This document shows positions 14,747 through 21,576 of a stretch of DNA of 39,493 nt, one piece after another (position 1 is the first letter of the stretch; each line of letters opens with the position of its first letter). Origin of the DNA: Planctomycetota bacterium. Lineage in GTDB: Bacteria; Planctomycetota; UBA1135; UBA2386. The notes below the pieces were generated by a model, which was not told where the DNA came from, ran no database searches, and worked only from the letters and a program-made list of their open reading frames with translations. The position numbers and the translations under genes are program-made. The DNA lies in the NCBI GenBank assembly GCA_016793305.1, contig JAEUHU010000514.1, positions 1 to 39,493 on the forward strand, given 5' to 3'.

Positions 14747-16543
14747 ATGCCAGCCACCGCAGGACTCGACTTCACCATCACGGTCTGCGGGGCGCCTGGG
14801 GAGCTCCTGGTGACCCTGGTGATGCCTTTGCCACCGGCGGTCCGGACGGAGGGGCGGTTGGAGCTGTTCCTGCCGACCTGGACACCCGGCAGCTACCTGA
14901 TCCGCGAGTTTGCCAAGCACCTGTCGCGAGTCGAGGCCGTGGATGCCTCCGAGGGCACCCCGTTGCTGTGCCGCAAGGTGGCGAAGAACCGATTCGTGGT
15001 CGACGTCGCCGGTCGGGTCGATCGAGTCCGAGTCGCGTACCGGGTCTACGCCCACGAGTTGACGGTCCGGACGGCGGATGTCACCGAGGACCACGCCTTC
15101 TGGAACCACGCCTGCGTCCTGCTGTGGCCGGTTGGCGGCAACGACCTGCAAGCCCGGATCACTCTGGATCTGCCTGCCAGCTGGGAAGTCGCCACAGCCC
15201 TGCCGCGCACTCCGGGATCGCCGAACCCAGCGGCCAACCGACAGAGCCTCAGCTTGCTAGCCCGCGGGATCGACCATGCCCTCGATTCGCCGGTGCTCGC
15301 CGGAACGCTGCAGCGGGTGTCATGGACGACGCGAGGCATCGCACACGAGGCCGTGCTCGACGGGCTTTCAGGCATCGAGCCACCTGCGACCCTCGCCCAA
15401 GACCTGCACCGCATCGTCGAGGTGGCGGCAGACGTGTTCGGTCTCCCGCTTCCGTACGAACGGTTCGTCTTCCTGTGTCTCTTCGCCGCCGACGGACACG
15501 GCGGTCTCGAGCACAGCGAGTCGACCACCCTGCTGTTCTCCCGCACGTCGTTGCGCAGCGACAAGGGCTACCGCGAGTTCCTGGCCCTTGCAGCGCACGA
15601 GCTGTTTCACGCCTGGAACGTCAAGCGGCTGCGACCCGTCGAGTTCTGGCGCTACGACTACGAGCAGGAGAACTACACGAGCCTGCTCTGGTTGCTCGAG
15701 GGATGGACCGCCTACTACGACGACCTGCTGTGCTTGCGAGCCGGGCTGCTGACCCCAATCGACTACCTGGGGATCGTCGCCAAGTCGATCCAGTCGCTGT
15801 GGAACACGCCTGGGCGACACCAGTCGTCGCTGCACGAGTCCAGCTTCGACGCGTGGATCCGCCTCTACCGACCCGACGAGAACACGCGCAACTCGTCGCT
15901 GAACTACTACGCACACGGCGCCATCGCCGCCATGTGCATGGATCTCGAGGTGCGCGCGGCGACGAACGGAGCCCGGTGCCTCGACCACGTGCTGCGGCAC
16001 CTCTACGCGAACACCTACGCGGCGTGCCGCGGCTTCACCGAGCAGGACGTGTGGGCTGCTTTCGAAGCGGTCGCCGACGCGCGCGTTGCCGAGCAAGCGC
16101 GGCGACTGGTGCACGACCACCTGGAGCCGAACCTCGTCGACGCCCTGGCGAGAATCGGTGTGAAGCTCGAACTGCGCGACACCGAACGCCCGCATCTGGG
16201 CCTGCAGTTCGATGCGGGAGCGACGACGGTCGGCTCGGTCACCCGCGACTCGCCGGCCCACCGAGCCGGACTTCAGCCAGGCGACGAGATCCTGGCCATC
16301 CAGAACCTGCGGGTGACCAGCAGCAGCTGGCCGGACGTGTTCCAGGCGGTCGCCGCCGTTGGTCGACCGCTGGAAGTCCTGTTCGCCCGGCGCGGTGCCG
16401 TGCGCTCGACGTCGGCGACTCCGGAGCCCGGGCAAGGGACGGTCACCCTGTCGTTGGCCGAGGCAAGCGAGGCGATCGTCACACTCCGCGAGGGCTGGCT
16501 GCCAAGCCCGCGCGGCGCGACTTCGCCAAGCCGCCAAGCCTAG
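14747..16543 (+). CDS. M61-family (glycyl aminopeptidase-like) metallopeptidase with PDZ domain
   Basis: The 598-residue product has an N-terminal beta domain (PTWTPGSYLIREFAKHL is a family signature), and the zinc site HELFH at 284-288 followed by AWNVKRLRP as in family M61. The third-ligand Glu lies in LLEGWTAYYDDL (about E318). GLEHSES precedes the site, as is usual. A PDZ domain occupies roughly 455-545 (GLQFDAGATT, SPAHRAGLQPGDEILAI). Members cleave N-terminal glycine or act as periplasmic or cytosolic peptidases. No signal peptide is obvious, so it may be cytosolic. The stop codon TAG lies inside a four-copy 15-bp repeat shared with the end of the convergent gene. The ATG at 14747 gives the family's normal start. 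Confidence 0.93.
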   Translation: MPATAGLDFTITVCGAPGELLVTLVMPLPPAVRTEGRLELFLPTWTPGSYLIREFAKHLSRVEAVDASEGTPLLCRKVAKNRFVVDVAGRVDRVRVAYRVYAHELTVRTADVTEDHAFWNHACVLLWPVGGNDLQARITLDLPASWEVATALPRTPGSPNPAANRQSLSLLARGIDHALDSPVLAGTLQRVSWTTRGIAHEAVLDGLSGIEPPATLAQDLHRIVEVAADVFGLPLPYERFVFLCLFAADGHGGLEHSESTTLLFSRTSLRSDKGYREFLALAAHELFHAWNVKRLRPVEFWRYDYEQENYTSLLWLLEGWTAYYDDLLCLRAGLLTPIDYLGIVAKSIQSLWNTPGRHQSSLHESSFDAWIRLYRPDENTRNSSLNYYAHGAIAAMCMDLEVRAATNGARCLDHVLRHLYANTYAACRGFTEQDVWAAFEAVADARVAEQARRLVHDHLEPNLVDALARIGVKLELRDTERPHLGLQFDAGATTVGSVTRDSPAHRAGLQPGDEILAIQNLRVTSSSWPDVFQAVAAVGRPLEVLFARRGAVRSTSATPEPGQGTVTLSLAEASEAIVTLREGWLPSPRGATSPSRQA

Positions 16544-16598
16544 AGACGCCAGCCCTAGAGAAGACCGCCCTAGAGAAGACAGCCCTAGAGACGACAGT
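16539..16598. repeat. Four tandem copies of a 15-bp repeat containing both convergent stop codons
   Basis: Copies at 16539, 16554, 16569 and 16584 share the core CCTAGAGAAGACNGC with one to three changes each. Each holds the palindrome CTAG, which reads TAG on both strands. The first copy supplies the stop of the M61 gene (16541-16543) and the last supplies the stop of the CDGSH gene (16585-16587, minus strand). The period is a multiple of three. Confidence 0.85.
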
Positions 16599-16824
16599 GG
16601 GAGCCGTCGCAGAAGGGCTGGTTGCCGGTGGCGGCACACGCGCACCAGACGACGGTCTTCGCCTGCTCGAGCACGATCTTCAGCGGCGTGACGTCGCTGC
16701 CACGATGCGTCCCGTCGCAGTACGGGTAACGAGCACTTCGCTCGCATCGACACCAGGCGTGCTTGCCTGCTTCGCAGTGGTCGACGAACGGCCCCTTCTG
16801 CTTGCGGCCGGGGGGCTCCGCCAT
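16585..16824 (-). CDS. Small iron-sulfur protein with two CDGSH motifs
   Basis: The 79-residue product carries two copies of the CDGSH (mitoNEET-type) cluster motif: CRCERSARYPYCDGTH and CACAATGNQPFCDGSH, each giving three Cys and one His for a labile 2Fe-2S cluster. Proteins of this kind transfer clusters or electrons in redox and iron homeostasis. Its ATG overlaps the lexA stop by one base (TGATG), so it is co-translated with lexA and probably damage-inducible. The protein ends within the 15-bp repeat array, four residues after the last His. Family assignment is firm; the physiological link to the SOS response is inference from the operon. Confidence 0.9.
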   Translation of the reverse strand: MAEPPGRKQKGPFVDHCEAGKHAWCRCERSARYPYCDGTHRGSDVTPLKIVLEQAKTVVWCACAATGNQPFCDGSHCRL

Positions 16825-17450
16825 CAGCGGAAGCGCCTCACGACGCCTCGCACGACACCGCGCAGCTGCACCCGCGACGTGAAGATCGGTTCCATGCTCG
16901 CGTTGGCAGGTTGCAGTCGGATCATCCCGTTGCTCTCCCGGTAGAAGCGCTTCAGCGTGGCCTCTTCGTCCTCGAGGATCGCGACCACGATGTCGCCGTC
17001 GTTCGCCGTCTCGCGACGCTCGACGACGACCAGATCGCCATCGTCGATGTGGTCCTCGATCATCGACTTGCCGCGCACACGCAGCAGGTAGAAGTGATCG
17101 CCGGTCGGCACGAGGTCGGTCAGCGGGATCTCCTGTCGCTCCTCGATGGCCTCGATCGGACGACCCGCTGCGATCATGCCAACCAGGGGCAGCGACGGGA
17201 TGGCGGCTCCGCCCGGCCGATCGTTTTCGGCGTCGGGGTCGTGCAGGATGGCCACCGCCCGTGCCTTGGCGCGATCCCGATGGATGGCACCCTTGCGGGT
17301 CAGTTGGTTCAGGTGCTCGTGGATCGTGATCTTGCTGACACCGAGCGCCTGTGCAGCCTCGTCCAGGGTCGGCGAAATGCCACGCTCGCGGCGGTAGTCG
17401 CGGAAGTACCGCAGCACTCGGATCTGCTTCTCCGTAAGCATCAGTTCCAC
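16824..17450 (-). CDS. lexA: LexA repressor (SOS response)
   Basis: The product of about 208 residues has an N-terminal winged HTH (LTEKQIRVLRYFRDYRRERG, then SPTLDEAAQALGVSKITIHE). The linker carries the self-cleavage site, with Ala95-Gly96 in VGMIAAGRPIEA. The C-terminal S24 dyad is Ser129 in RVRGKSMIED and Lys167 in EATLKRF. It represses DNA-repair genes and cleaves itself when stimulated by RecA filaments. Possible starts are GTG 17462, GTG 17450 and ATG 17441; GGAGG at 17456-17460 lies five bases before GTG 17450, which is preferred. The recognition helix reads SKITIHEHLNQL, unlike the Escherichia coli form. A palindromic operator candidate lies 85 bases upstream. lexA is followed directly by the CDGSH gene. 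Confidence 0.95.
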   Translation of the reverse strand: MELMLTEKQIRVLRYFRDYRRERGISPTLDEAAQALGVSKITIHEHLNQLTRKGAIHRDRAKARAVAILHDPDAENDRPGGAAIPSLPLVGMIAAGRPIEAIEERQEIPLTDLVPTGDHFYLLRVRGKSMIEDHIDDGDLVVVERRETANDGDIVVAILEDEEATLKRFYRESNGMIRLQPANASMEPIFTSRVQLRGVVRGVVRRFR

Positions 17451-17522
17451 ATCAGCCTCCACCGACTTTCTCGGGCCAGGTTCGACTCGGGATCAGACTC
17501 GACCACGGGATCGGGTCGAGGA

Positions 17523-17551
17523 ATGTTCGGATCGTCGAACATGATGTTCGA
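17523..17551. promoter_or_regulatory. Candidate LexA operator(s) upstream of lexA
   Basis: TCGAACATGATGTTCGA (17535-17551) is a perfect palindrome around one central base. It resembles the Gram-positive-type SOS box CGAAC-N4-GTTCG but has a five-base spacer. An extra half-site ATGTTCG at 17523-17529 faces the other way, with CGAACAT 6 bases off, so two overlapping pairings are possible. The position just upstream of lexA suggests autorepression. Confidence 0.65.
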
Positions 17552-17565
17552 CTCTCGTTTGGGAA

Positions 17566-17982
17566 TCAACAGAACAGCGCCATCGCCAGGAACCCGACGA
17601 TCAGGGCGCAGGAGCTGCAGACCTCCAGCAGCCAAGCAGCCCGCGCCCTCGCGAACCTAGCCCCAGGTGCAGCGCCCCAAGCCGGCCGCAGCTCATCTGC
17701 CGTGCGGGGCAGCCGCACGACCTCCGTCGCACGGGCCGGACGCTCCCCGACGGATGGACTCGATCGCAAGCAATCATGTACAGAGGAGCTAGGCGAACCA
17801 ACCTGCTGCGCTGCGACGTGTCGGGGACCAGCCGCCGACCGCGGCGACAGCGCGGCGCCAGACGCACCAACGAGGCTCTTCGGACGGCGACCCTCGGGAC
17901 GTGCCACCGGTCCCGCCGATCGCAGGGTCGCGCGCATGGGAAGCTGGCGAAGGAAGGGAAGCTGTTCTTGGGTAGCGGCCAT
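17566..17982 (-). CDS. Unknown protein with C-terminal membrane anchor, first gene of the lexA operon
   Basis: The 138-residue product begins MAATQEQLPFLRQLP, is Arg/Ser/Pro-rich and probably disordered through residues 20-110. It ends in one hydrophobic segment (WLLEVCSSCALIVGFLAMALFC, shown here in two parts: WLLEVCSS and CALIVGFLAMALFC), suggesting a tail-anchored membrane protein. Support for a real gene is a GAGG ribosome-binding site shortly before the ATG and a promoter-like TTGCCA-N16-TAACTT upstream. It precedes lexA on the same strand by about 115 bases. Small membrane proteins made beside lexA in other bacteria block cell division (for example YneA), but no homology is visible, so that is only a suggestion. 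Longer in-frame versions to 18165 cross the promoter and are rejected. Confidence 0.55.
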   Translation of the reverse strand: MAATQEQLPFLRQLPMRATLRSAGPVARPEGRRPKSLVGASGAALSPRSAAGPRHVAAQQVGSPSSSVHDCLRSSPSVGERPARATEVVRLPRTADELRPAWGAAPGARFARARAAWLLEVCSSCALIVGFLAMALFC

Positions 17983-18011
17983 GGGTCCTCGTTCGTGATT
18001 CGTTCTTGTCC

Positions 18012-18039
18012 AAGTTAGCGCCTTGTTCGGCCATGGCAA
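18012..18039 (-). promoter_or_regulatory. Candidate sigma-70 promoter of the lexA operon
   Basis: On the minus strand TTGCCA (18034-18039; 5 of 6 to TTGACA) is 16 bases from TAACTT (18012-18017). Transcription would begin near 18005, giving a leader of about 23 bases before the ATG at 17982 that contains the GAGG ribosome-binding site. Confidence 0.45.
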
Positions 18040-18098
18040 CCTTGGGAGTTCGTTTTTTGTTTGGATTCTTTTCCCCCAGTTCCCATGGGCCGCACGGG

Positions 18099-18147
18099 GC
18101 ATTCCGAAATCTTGGTGCCACCAGGGGCTTTGTCCGGCCCGGAATGC
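18099..18147 (+). repeat. Nested inverted repeat in front of the hemerythrin-like gene
   Basis: GCATTCCG (18099-18106) pairs with CGGAATGC (18140-18147). Inside lies CTTGGT (18111-18116) pairing with ACCAGG (18120-18125) around GCC. As RNA this would form a two-tier hairpin ending 29 bases before the ATG at 18177. It could be a leader structure or an operator. Confidence 0.45.
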
Positions 18148-18176
18148 AAGGGCCACCTGCCCCAACCCGGTTTGCG

Positions 18177-18725
18177 ATGAACCGCCCGACCCAGAACCTG
18201 TGCGCGGACCACGAGCTCGTGGCCGCCGGTCTGAAGGTCCTGCGGAACATCGCCGCCGAGGTCCTGGCGGGCGCGGACCTGCCCGTCGCCGACACCGCGC
18301 TGGCCCTGCGCTTCCTGCGCGACTTCGTGGTCGGCGTGCATCTCTGCAAGGAAGCCGAGGCGATGTGGCCCGCCGTGGCCATGCGCGGCACGGAGCACTG
18401 CGCCAGGCTGGTGGGCGAACTGCTTCGCCTGCAGGACGAAGTGACGACCCTGACCCACTCGCTGGTGCTGTTCTGGGAGCCGGTTGGCACGCTGTCCGAC
18501 GAGGAGCGCACGGGCTTCGTCGAGACCGTCGACGCGGTCACGCAGCGCCTCGAGCGCATGCGGGCGATCGAGGAGGAGGAGCTGTTCCCCTCCTGCGACG
18601 CGGTGGTCCCCGCCGACGACCAGCTCGACTGGGTGCGCCGGTTCGCCGAGATCGAGCACGAACGCGGCTCGCGCCGCCTGTGGGCCGACCGGTTGCGCCC
18701 GCTGATCCGTCGCCGCGGCGCCTGA
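18177..18725 (+). CDS. Hemerythrin-like (HHE) protein
   Basis: The 182-residue product is all-helical and shows spaced ligand-type residues of the hemerythrin cation-binding family: DHELV near residue 11, VHLCKEAEAMWPAV with H-x3-E (about 55-65), TEHCARL in the third helix, and an EEEELFP segment in the fourth that corresponds to the HxxxE-LFP site of the family. Such proteins bind a di-iron centre and sense or store oxygen, nitric oxide or iron. Some canonical His are replaced (Leu-Cys where His-His is usual), so metal binding is likely but not certain. The ATG at 18177 was chosen because the upstream in-frame segment is non-coding in character. A nested inverted repeat lies just upstream. 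Confidence 0.7.
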   Translation: MNRPTQNLCADHELVAAGLKVLRNIAAEVLAGADLPVADTALALRFLRDFVVGVHLCKEAEAMWPAVAMRGTEHCARLVGELLRLQDEVTTLTHSLVLFWEPVGTLSDEERTGFVETVDAVTQRLERMRAIEEEELFPSCDAVVPADDQLDWVRRFAEIEHERGSRRLWADRLRPLIRRRGA

Positions 18726-18842
18726 CGTTCGTCCGCGAGCCTCGCAGCTTGTCCTCGACCACGGACTGCGCAGAATGCGCCGTCCGTCGACGCCGCGACG
18801 GTCACGAGCCGGTCAGCTCGCGCGGCGCCCGGATCCGCTGCC

Positions 18843-19526
18843 ATGCTCCTCCAACTCAAGCGCCCCATCGTCTTCCTCGACTTCGAGACCACCGGCCTCG
18901 ACATCAAGAACGACCGCATCGTCGAACTCGCGTTCGTCCGCCTGCTGCCGGACGGCAGCCGCGAGTCGCTGGTCCGCCCGGTCAACCCGGGCATCGCCCT
19001 CAGCAAAGGCGCCACCAAGGTCACCGGCATCCACTCGGCCGACGCCTGCGGCCTGTTCGGCGACGGCGGCAAGAAGCCGGCCCAGCCGCTGCGCAAGCTC
19101 GGCCCGGAGCTGGTCGCGTTCCTCGGCGACGCCGACCTCGGCGGCTTCAACCAGATCGCCTACGACGTCCCGCTGTGGCTCGAGGAGTGCAAGCGCCACG
19201 GCATCGCCTTCGACATGAAGGGGCGCCGCCAGGTCGACGTGAAGGTGCTGTTCAACGCCTGCGAGACCACCTGGGACCGCTTCCTGATGGGCCCGCGCAA
19301 CCTGTCGGCCGCCGTGCGCCACTACTGCGGTCGCGAACTGGAGGGTGCGCACTCCGCCGAGGCCGACACGCAGGCGACCATCGACGTGCTGCTGGCCCAG
19401 CTGCACCGCCACCCGCAGCTGCCGAAGGACGTGCAGGGCCTGCACGACTTCTGCTCCCGGAACACCGACCGCAACCGCGACGACGAGCCTGCCGGGGCAC
19501 CACGCGCGGGCGGCGCCTCGGCATGA
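18843..19526 (+). CDS. DEDDh-type 3'-5' exonuclease (DnaQ-like)
   Basis: The 227-residue product has the three exonuclease motifs: Exo I FLDFETTGLD (Asp13, Glu15), Exo II GFNQIAYDVPLW, and Exo III HSAEADTQAT with His and Asp. This resembles the proofreading-subunit-like or RNase T-like exonucleases that remove nucleotides from 3' ends of DNA or RNA. The last 25 residues are charged and Gly/Ala-rich and may be disordered. No polymerase gene is near, so it is probably a stand-alone nuclease. Its stop overlaps the ATG of the thioesterase gene (ATGA at 19523-19526). Confidence 0.93.
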   Translation: MLLQLKRPIVFLDFETTGLDIKNDRIVELAFVRLLPDGSRESLVRPVNPGIALSKGATKVTGIHSADACGLFGDGGKKPAQPLRKLGPELVAFLGDADLGGFNQIAYDVPLWLEECKRHGIAFDMKGRRQVDVKVLFNACETTWDRFLMGPRNLSAAVRHYCGRELEGAHSAEADTQATIDVLLAQLHRHPQLPKDVQGLHDFCSRNTDRNRDDEPAGAPRAGGASA

Positions 19527-19963
19527 CGTTCCGCACCCGCCTGCGCTACCGCTTCGGCGACATCGACGACGCCGGCATCGCCTACTACCCGAAGCTGCTG
19601 CACTACTTCCACTGCGCCTTCGAGGACTGGTGGAGCGACGGGCTGGGCCGGCCCTACCCGCAGGTGCTGCACGACGACAAGCTCGGCTTCCCGGCGGTGA
19701 AGCTGGAGGCCGAGTTCTTCGCGCCGGTCCGCTACGGCGACGAGCCGTGGGTGCACCTCGGCGTGCTGCAGATCGGCAACGGCTCGGTCGAGTTCGGCTT
19801 CTGGATGACGCGCGGCGACGATCCGCGCCCGCTGTGCAGGGCGCGGGTGCGCACCGCGACGGTCGACATGGCGAGCATGCAGAAGTGCGCCGTGCCCGAA
19901 CTCTGGCGGCAGCGCTTCCAGCCGTTCCTGCTCCGCGAAGAGGACTTCCCGCGTGGCCGCTGA
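19523..19963 (+). CDS. Hot-dog-fold acyl-CoA thioesterase (YbgC/4-hydroxybenzoyl-CoA thioesterase type)
   Basis: The 146-residue product begins TFRTRLRYRFGDIDDAGIAY; the D-x-D-x-x-G-x-x-Y pattern contains the catalytic Asp of the YbgC-type family. It continues with YPKLLHYFHCAFEDWW (hot-dog helix) and strand pattern EAEFFAPVRYGDEPWVHLGV. Family members hydrolyse short acyl-CoA or aromatic acyl-CoA thioesters. The length is normal for the family. The start overlaps the exonuclease stop and the end overlaps the protease gene by 11 bases, so the three genes are co-transcribed. Confidence 0.88.
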   Translation: MTFRTRLRYRFGDIDDAGIAYYPKLLHYFHCAFEDWWSDGLGRPYPQVLHDDKLGFPAVKLEAEFFAPVRYGDEPWVHLGVLQIGNGSVEFGFWMTRGDDPRPLCRARVRTATVDMASMQKCAVPELWRQRFQPFLLREEDFPRGR

Positions 19964-20717
19964 GCCGCGCCGCGACGTCCTGCGCGCCTTGCTGGCGCTC
20001 GGCCTGGCGCTCGGCACGCTGGGCTTCACACGAGTGCGCGGCGAGTTCGGCTTCTACGTGGCGATGCACCGATGGCTGCAGGAGCACGGTGTCGCGGAGT
20101 CGGTGCGCAACCTCGACAGCTCGGTGCTGCTGGTGCTCGCGTGCTTCGCCGGCGCCGCCGTCACACACGGTCCGCGGCGCACTTGGTCGGGCCTCGGCCT
20201 CACCGGTTCCCTGCCTCGGGGCTTGGCCTTCGCGCTACTGGCGGGTCTGCCGATGCTGGTCCAGGGCGCGCTCTGCCACGAGGAGCTGCGCCTCGGCTTC
20301 GACACGCTTCGCGGGACCGTCGTCGCAGCACTCGTCGAGGAACTGCTCTTCCGCGCGACCCTGGTCGGCATCGCCGTTCGCGTCGGCGGATTCCCGTTCT
20401 GGCCGACGGCGGTGGTCGCCGGCCTGCTGTTCGGCTCCGTCCACGTGCCATGGAACGGCTCCTTCAGCGGCCAGCACCTCGGTGTGCTCGCCGCCACGAC
20501 CGCCGGCGGCATCTGGTACGCGTGGATCCTGCGCGCGCACGACTGGAACCTGTGGACGACGATCGGTCTGCACGCGGTGATGAACGCCGCCTGGATGGTG
20601 TTCGCCGTGTCCGACAACGCCGCCGGGGGCCTGTGGCCGAACGTCGGCCGCGCCACGACCATCGCGGTCGGCACCGTGCTGACGCTGCGCCACGTGCGGC
20701 GCGCCAAGCCGGGGTGA
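19953..20717 (+). CDS. CPBP-family intramembrane metalloprotease
   Basis: The 254-residue product has about seven hydrophobic segments. It shows the Abi/CPBP motifs: EELLFR (Glu129-Glu130 and Arg134), FGSVHVPWN with His164, and a third motif HAVMN in LHAVMNAAW. These residues bind zinc in the membrane for cleaving prenylated CAAX-like substrates or, in bacteria, unknown substrates. The start is a GTG at 19953 inside the thioesterase gene. A GC-rich hairpin without a T-run (GCGGCGC at 20760-20766 with GCGCCGC at 20773-20779) sits in the gap before the convergent transporter gene. Confidence 0.9.
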   Translation: MAAEPRRDVLRALLALGLALGTLGFTRVRGEFGFYVAMHRWLQEHGVAESVRNLDSSVLLVLACFAGAAVTHGPRRTWSGLGLTGSLPRGLAFALLAGLPMLVQGALCHEELRLGFDTLRGTVVAALVEELLFRATLVGIAVRVGGFPFWPTAVVAGLLFGSVHVPWNGSFSGQHLGVLAATTAGGIWYAWILRAHDWNLWTTIGLHAVMNAAWMVFAVSDNAAGGLWPNVGRATTIAVGTVLTLRHVRRAKPG

Positions 20718-20799
20718 CGAGATCCGCTGCGCGAAACCAACCGGCTGGCCTGCCAGAACGCGGCGCCGAGGCGCGCCGCACTCGAGCGATGCGCCGAAC

Positions 20800-21576
20800 T
20801 CAGCTCCCTGAGCCAGGCAGTCGGAACGCGCGCGGGAAGAACCCCTCGGCCGCCACCCCGTGCACGCCGAACACCGCCGCCAGCGGCTCGTTCGCCAGCA
20901 CCTGCTGCGGCGGCCCGTCGGCGAACACGCGCCCCTGGTGCAGCAGCACCACGCGATCGCAGTGCGGCGCCACCAGGTTGAGGTCGTGCGACGCGACCAG
21001 TGCCGCGCGCCCCGCCGCCGCGAAGCGCCGCAGCATCGCCACCAGCTGCAGGGCGTGTTCGAGGTCGAGGTTGTTGGTCGGCTCGTCGAGCAGCAGCAAC
21101 GGCGCCTCGGTCGCCAGCGCGCGCGCCACCGCGATGCGCCGCTGCTCGCCGCCCGACAACGTCGTCACGCGCCGATCCGCGAACGACGCCGCGTCGACCA
21201 TCGCCAGCGCGCGACCGATCGCCGCCACGTCGTCCGGCCGCAGCGCTTCCCCGCGCCCCCGATGCGGATGCCGCCCCATCGTCACCAGCTCGCGCCCGGT
21301 GAACTCGAACGGCGTGTCGACGCCCTGCGGCACGAACGCCAGCTGCCGGGCGCGCGCGCGCCCCGGCCACTCGGCCAGCGGTCGGCCCTCCAGCTCGATC
21401 CGGCCGCGATGCGGCACGAGCGCGCCGACCAGCGTGCGCAGCAGGGTCGTCTTGCCAGCGCCGTTCCGCCCCGCCAGCAGCACGAGCTCGCCCGGGCGCA
21501 GCGCCAACGACACGCCGTCGAGCAGCGCCCGTTCGCCGACGCGCAGGTGCAGGTCGCTGGCGACGAGGCCGTTCAC
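20800..21576 (-). CDS. ABC importer ATP-binding protein (iron-chelate/cobalamin type)
   Basis: The 258-residue product has Walker A GRNGAGKT (36-43), signature LSGGEQRR, Walker B LLLLDEPTNNLD and switch His in SHDLNLVAPHCD. The PxxGxxTPFEFTGRELVTMGRHPH segment is typical of FecE/BtuD/HmuV ATPases (shown split: FEFTGRELV, TMGRHPH). It powers import through the neighbouring permease. GTG at 21576 overlaps the permease stop (GTGA), the same overlap used elsewhere in this operon. Substrate is iron-siderophore, heme or vitamin B12; sequence alone does not decide. No TonB-dependent receptor gene is in the window. Confidence 0.93.
   Translation of the reverse strand: MNGLVASDLHLRVGERALLDGVSLALRPGELVLLAGRNGAGKTTLLRTLVGALVPHRGRIELEGRPLAEWPGRARARQLAFVPQGVDTPFEFTGRELVTMGRHPHRGRGEALRPDDVAAIGRALAMVDAASFADRRVTTLSGGEQRRIAVARALATEAPLLLLDEPTNNLDLEHALQLVAMLRRFAAAGRAALVASHDLNLVAPHCDRVVLLHQGRVFADGPPQQVLANEPLAAVFGVHGVAAEGFFPRAFRLPGSGS

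Noticed and set aside
14476..16944. An 822-codon plus-strand frame overlapping the tRNA, the M61 peptidase and the CDGSH gene
   Set aside because: It starts within the tRNA and is frame-shifted relative to the peptidase with the intact HELFH site. Its product is Arg/Ala-rich and has no family.
17566..18165. Longer form of the lexA-operon membrane protein starting at 18165
   Set aside because: The extra 61 residues would run through the promoter-like region and have no ribosome-binding site; the ATG at 17982 does.
20760..20779. Terminator between the CPBP protease and the ABC ATPase
   Set aside because: A 7-bp GC hairpin exists but has no T-run on either strand, so it is noted only in the gene entry.
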